From: an uncultured Eubacteriales bacterium
GTDB taxonomy: Bacteria; Bacillota; Clostridia; Oscillospirales; CAG-272
Assembly (NCBI GenBank): GCA_900547565.1
Contig: URHI01000030.1
Location: forward strand, 1-16,481
Reading direction: 5' to 3'
Length of the DNA: 16,481 nucleotides
This document shows, piece after piece, positions 14,845 through 16,481 of the stretch. Every line of letters starts with the position of its first letter. The first letter of the stretch is position 1. The position numbers were made by a program, and so were the translations under genes. Under the pieces are notes generated by a model. It ran no database searches. It saw nothing but the letters and a program-made list of their open reading frames with translations, and was not told the DNA's origin.

Positions 14845-15495
14845 TCAATTGTACCGTAAGAACATCCTGTACAGCAGAAGTCCTCCGTTTTTAGCTGCAT
14901 GTAGCATGTGGTAACCCAAGCCGTTGCGACGCAGATAATCGTCGCTTTCCGGCGCTGTGCCCGCACCGGACGGAAGCTTACCGCGATAAATTGCAAATTT
15001 GTTGTAAATCCTCTCTAATGTGCGAATGGAGCAGAAGTGCGGTATAAGGTTACTGCGACGTATTGCGGCATGGCGTAAAAGCTCGGTTGCAAACTCGATG
15101 CAGGTAAATGCCTGTTCAATGTGTACATTGATGTGAAAAGGGAACACTGCCGCCGAGGCAAGGTTATAAATATACTTGTCGCACTGCTTTTCCAATCTGT
15201 ATGTATACTGACTTGCCTTGAGGTATTGCTCTTCATCAACCGGAATGGCGCAGATCTTAACAATGGCATATCTGGAGTCTCCTATAAACCGCGCGGAGGA
15301 TTCTTTGACAAATCCTCCGTAAAAAGGAGTATCCTTGTAGTGCCTTGCAAATGAATATATAGGATTCAATTTATCAGACAACGACACCGAAACATGATTG
15401 AATTCAAATCCTGTAACGGCACGGATAAGACTGCCCATGCGGGTATCTGTATGTGAAAATATGAGGTATATGTACCTGTTCTCTGAGTTATTCAT
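14845..15495 (-). CDS. Permuted papain-fold (NlpC/P60-like, YiiX-type) cysteine hydrolase, putative
   Basis: The 216-aa product has no signal peptide and no clear membrane span. It shows the order seen in permuted NlpC/P60 proteins: an N-terminal strand with His (FNHVSVSLSD, His34) and, about 100 residues later, Cys at a helix start (AFTCIEFATELL, Cys132). Enzymes of this fold cleave amide or thioester bonds, for example in peptidoglycan peptides or lipids. The context NHVSVSLSDKLNPIYSFARH is typical for viral- and bacterial-type relatives of unknown substrate. The ATG at 15495 has no ribosome site of its own. It sits inside the last codons of a 23-aa ORF, so it is probably translated by coupling. 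The family call is by motif only. Confidence 0.7.
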   Translation of the reverse strand: MNNSENRYIYLIFSHTDTRMGSLIRAVTGFEFNHVSVSLSDKLNPIYSFARHYKDTPFYGGFVKESSARFIGDSRYAIVKICAIPVDEEQYLKASQYTYRLEKQCDKYIYNLASAAVFPFHINVHIEQAFTCIEFATELLRHAAIRRSNLIPHFCSIRTLERIYNKFAIYRGKLPSGAGTAPESDDYLRRNGLGYHMLHAAKNGGLLLYRMFLRYN

Positions 15496-15559
15496 GATTG
15501 GACGTTAAAACACGGTCGGCGTCATCTATTTGTTCACGGTAGAATGAAACGGTATTCAT
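15488..15559 (-). CDS. 23-aa leader ORF coupled to the papain-fold gene
   Basis: The ATG at 15559 follows AGGAGG (15565-15570) by 5 nt. It encodes MNTVSFYREQIDDADRVLTS and three more residues, and stops at TAA 15488-15490, overlapping the start of the next gene by 8 bp (CATGAATAA). The strong site here and its absence before the 216-aa gene suggest translational coupling. The peptide shows no membrane span and no attenuator-like run of one amino acid. It may be a real small protein or only a loader of ribosomes. Confidence 0.6.
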   Translation of the reverse strand: MNTVSFYREQIDDADRVLTSNHE

Positions 15560-15588
15560 AGGCTCCTCCTATTTGATGGTATGTACAC

Positions 15589-15617
15589 ATTATAACACAT
15601 ATGGTTTTGTAATGCAA
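15589..15617 (-). promoter_or_regulatory. Promoter for the 23-aa ORF and papain-fold gene
   Basis: On the - strand, TATAAT (15589-15594) is preceded by TGT, an extended -10. A weak -35, TTGCAT (15612-15617), lies 17 bp upstream. The RNA would start near 15582, just after the rpsT terminator and about 22 nt before the ATG. Confidence 0.65.
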
Positions 15618-15619
15618 CA

Positions 15620-15651
15620 TAAAAAGAGCTTCCGGTCACGACGGAAGCTCT
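15620..15651 (-). terminator. Rho-independent terminator of rpsT
   Basis: On the - strand, AGAGCTTCCG pairs with CGGAAGCTCT around a 7-nt loop and is followed by TTTTTAT. It lies just past the rpsT stop at 15668, the standard position and shape for an intrinsic terminator. Confidence 0.9.
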
Positions 15652-15667
15652 GACTTAATAAATAAAC

Positions 15668-15931
15668 TTAGTTAAGAGCGTTCAGCTTCTTTGTGAACTT
15701 GCTCTTTCTGTGCGACGCGGTGTTCTTGTGGAGAATGCCGCGTGCCGATGCCTGATCTACCTTTTTGACTGCTGCAAGGTAGGCTGCTTTAGCAGCATCC
15801 TTATCGCCTGACTCAACAGCCATATCGAACTTCTTGATAATAGTTTTCATCTCGGAGCGATACATTTTGTTGCGCAGGGTGCGAGCTTCAGTGGTTTTTA
15901 CACGCTTTTTGGCGCTTTTGATATTAGGCAT
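15668..15931 (-). CDS. rpsT: 30S ribosomal protein S20
   Basis: S20 binds 16S rRNA early in assembly of the small ribosomal subunit. The 87-aa product has the family length and is strongly basic. It starts MPNIKSAKKRVKTTEARTLRN, the usual S20 opening, and ends with the basic segment GILHKNTASHRKSKFTKKLN. The body is almost entirely helical, as expected. AAAGGAG at 15939-15945 lies 7 nt before the ATG. The gene stands alone between its own promoter and terminator. Confidence 0.97.
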   Translation of the reverse strand: MPNIKSAKKRVKTTEARTLRNKMYRSEMKTIIKKFDMAVESGDKDAAKAAYLAAVKKVDQASARGILHKNTASHRKSKFTKKLNALN

Positions 15932-15955
15932 GGTTCCTCTCCTTTCCGCAAAATT

Positions 15956-15976
15956 TCAGGCTACGCCGCCGCCTGA
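15956..15976 (-). promoter_or_regulatory. Dyad in the rpsT leader
   Basis: TCAGGC and GCCTGA pair around a 9-nt GC-rich loop in the leader RNA, about 25 nt before the start codon. Ribosomal protein leaders are often bound by their own product, so an autoregulatory role is possible, but I do not recognise a known S20 leader motif. Confidence 0.3.
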
Positions 15977-16012
15977 GAGGGTGCAGTGGCGCTCTTTCCC
16001 ATACAGCTTAAT

Positions 16013-16041
16013 ATGATACCATATTTCTTTCAAAAAAGCAA
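16013..16041 (-). promoter_or_regulatory. Promoter of rpsT
   Basis: On the - strand, TTGCTT (16036-16041) and TATCAT (16013-16018) are 17 bp apart, with TGG in front of the -10 (extended -10). The RNA would start near 16006, leaving a leader of about 75 nt. Confidence 0.7.
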
Positions 16042-16184
16042 GAGATTTTTAAAAAATATTATGATTTTTTTGAAAATTTTTGAGCGCACTGTATGCTTAT
16101 GTATTATTCGATGGTGTTTTGATTTTAGTCGCTCAGCCAGGCAGGTCTGCCGGAACTGTCTTTTTGAACTCAGTGCTCGAGCAC

Positions 16185-16481
16185 TTATTCAACCTCGTTT
16201 TGTTCCTCAGGCTTGCTTCCGGTTTCGATTTTCTGCTTGGCCTTAGCGCTTACACGGCTGGCCTCAGCCATGCCGGAGCGTATCAGCGCGAGTATAAACA
16301 CCCACGCGATGACAGTGAGCAGAACGAGCACTGGAATGATACTGAATGGCATATCCCACATGGCATGAAGTATTATCGGAACGGGAAACAGCTTCCAGAA
16401 ATCTACACTTTTGAAAATGTGCATTCTGAACTCATCCCCGCCCTTGGCAAACATAATGGCAGCCCCTGACATGGCAGCCCA
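16185..16481 (-). CDS. PrsW-like membrane metalloprotease, C-terminal part (5' end outside window)
   Basis: 98 codons are visible and the frame is open to the window edge, so the start lies outside; the ATG at 16472 is internal. The visible part opens WAAMSGAAIMFAKGG, which fits the segment after a membrane-embedded His in PrsW-type proteases. It continues with LFPVPIILHAMWDMPFSIIP, holding the conserved HAxWD signature, and a hydrophobic span (VLVLLTVIAWVFILALI). The tail is charged and cytoplasmic-looking (AKAKQKIETGSKPEEQNEVE). PrsW in Bacillus subtilis cleaves the anti-sigma factor RsiW; whether this protein has such a target cannot be judged from this fragment. No clear terminator is seen between its stop and the rpsT promoter. 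Confidence 0.7.
   Translation of the reverse strand, partial: WAAMSGAAIMFAKGGDEFRMHIFKSVDFWKLFPVPIILHAMWDMPFSIIPVLVLLTVIAWVFILALIRSGMAEASRVSAKAKQKIETGSKPEEQNEVE

Noticed and set aside
16130..16180. Short inverted repeats after the PrsW-like gene as a terminator
   Set aside because: The stems are only 4-5 bp and no U tract follows on the - strand.
16120..16190. tRNA-like look around GCTCAGCCAGGCAGG and the CTTTTTGAAC stretch
   Set aside because: The D-stem does not close, the anticodon stem is poor, and no acceptor stem or T-loop GTTCGA motif was found in the right place.

Overview
The window looks like a chromosomal segment from a member of the Bacillota, most likely a gut-type Clostridia (Oscillospirales-like). 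The reasons are a glycogen operon with the GlgC/GlgD subunit pair typical of Firmicutes, strong AGGAGG-type ribosome sites, sigma-A-type promoters, Gram-positive-style lipoproteins and moderate GC. The genus cannot be named from the sequence alone.

Bases 1-10409 (+ strand) hold a compact glycogen operon: glgB (5' end outside the window), glgC, glgD, glgA, glgP, a cytosolic GH13 alpha-glucan hydrolase and a small conserved-looking protein of unknown function. Gaps are 42 bp or less. glgD/glgA and glgA/glgP overlap as ATGA, and the last two genes overlap by 8 bp, so one transcript with translational coupling is expected. GlgC/GlgD make ADP-glucose, GlgA elongates, GlgB branches, GlgP phosphorolyses and the GH13 enzyme hydrolyses or debranches limit dextrins. 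No promoter for the operon is in the window.

Bases 10410-10845 lie between convergent genes. They hold a decayed IS200/IS605-type element that would be easy to miss: matched hairpins at both ends, a good ribosome site, and the first ~19 codons of a tnpA transposase frame with a stop at codon 3, running into a 12-bp stem hairpin. It looks like an internally deleted, MITE-like derivative.

Bases 10846-16481 are all on the - strand, read right to left: the end of a PrsW-like membrane protein, rpsT (ribosomal protein S20), a 23-aa ORF coupled to a permuted papain-fold (NlpC/P60-like) protein, a lipoprotein, and a large secreted PHP-domain lipoprotein with a C-terminal lamin-tail-like domain. Good promoters precede rpsT, the 23-aa ORF, the lipoprotein and the PHP gene, so these are mostly separate transcription units. 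Terminator hairpins follow rpsT and, probably, the lipoprotein. A doubtful 55-aa + strand ORF lies at 13791-13958.

No CRISPR array, rRNA, convincing tRNA or defence system was seen.
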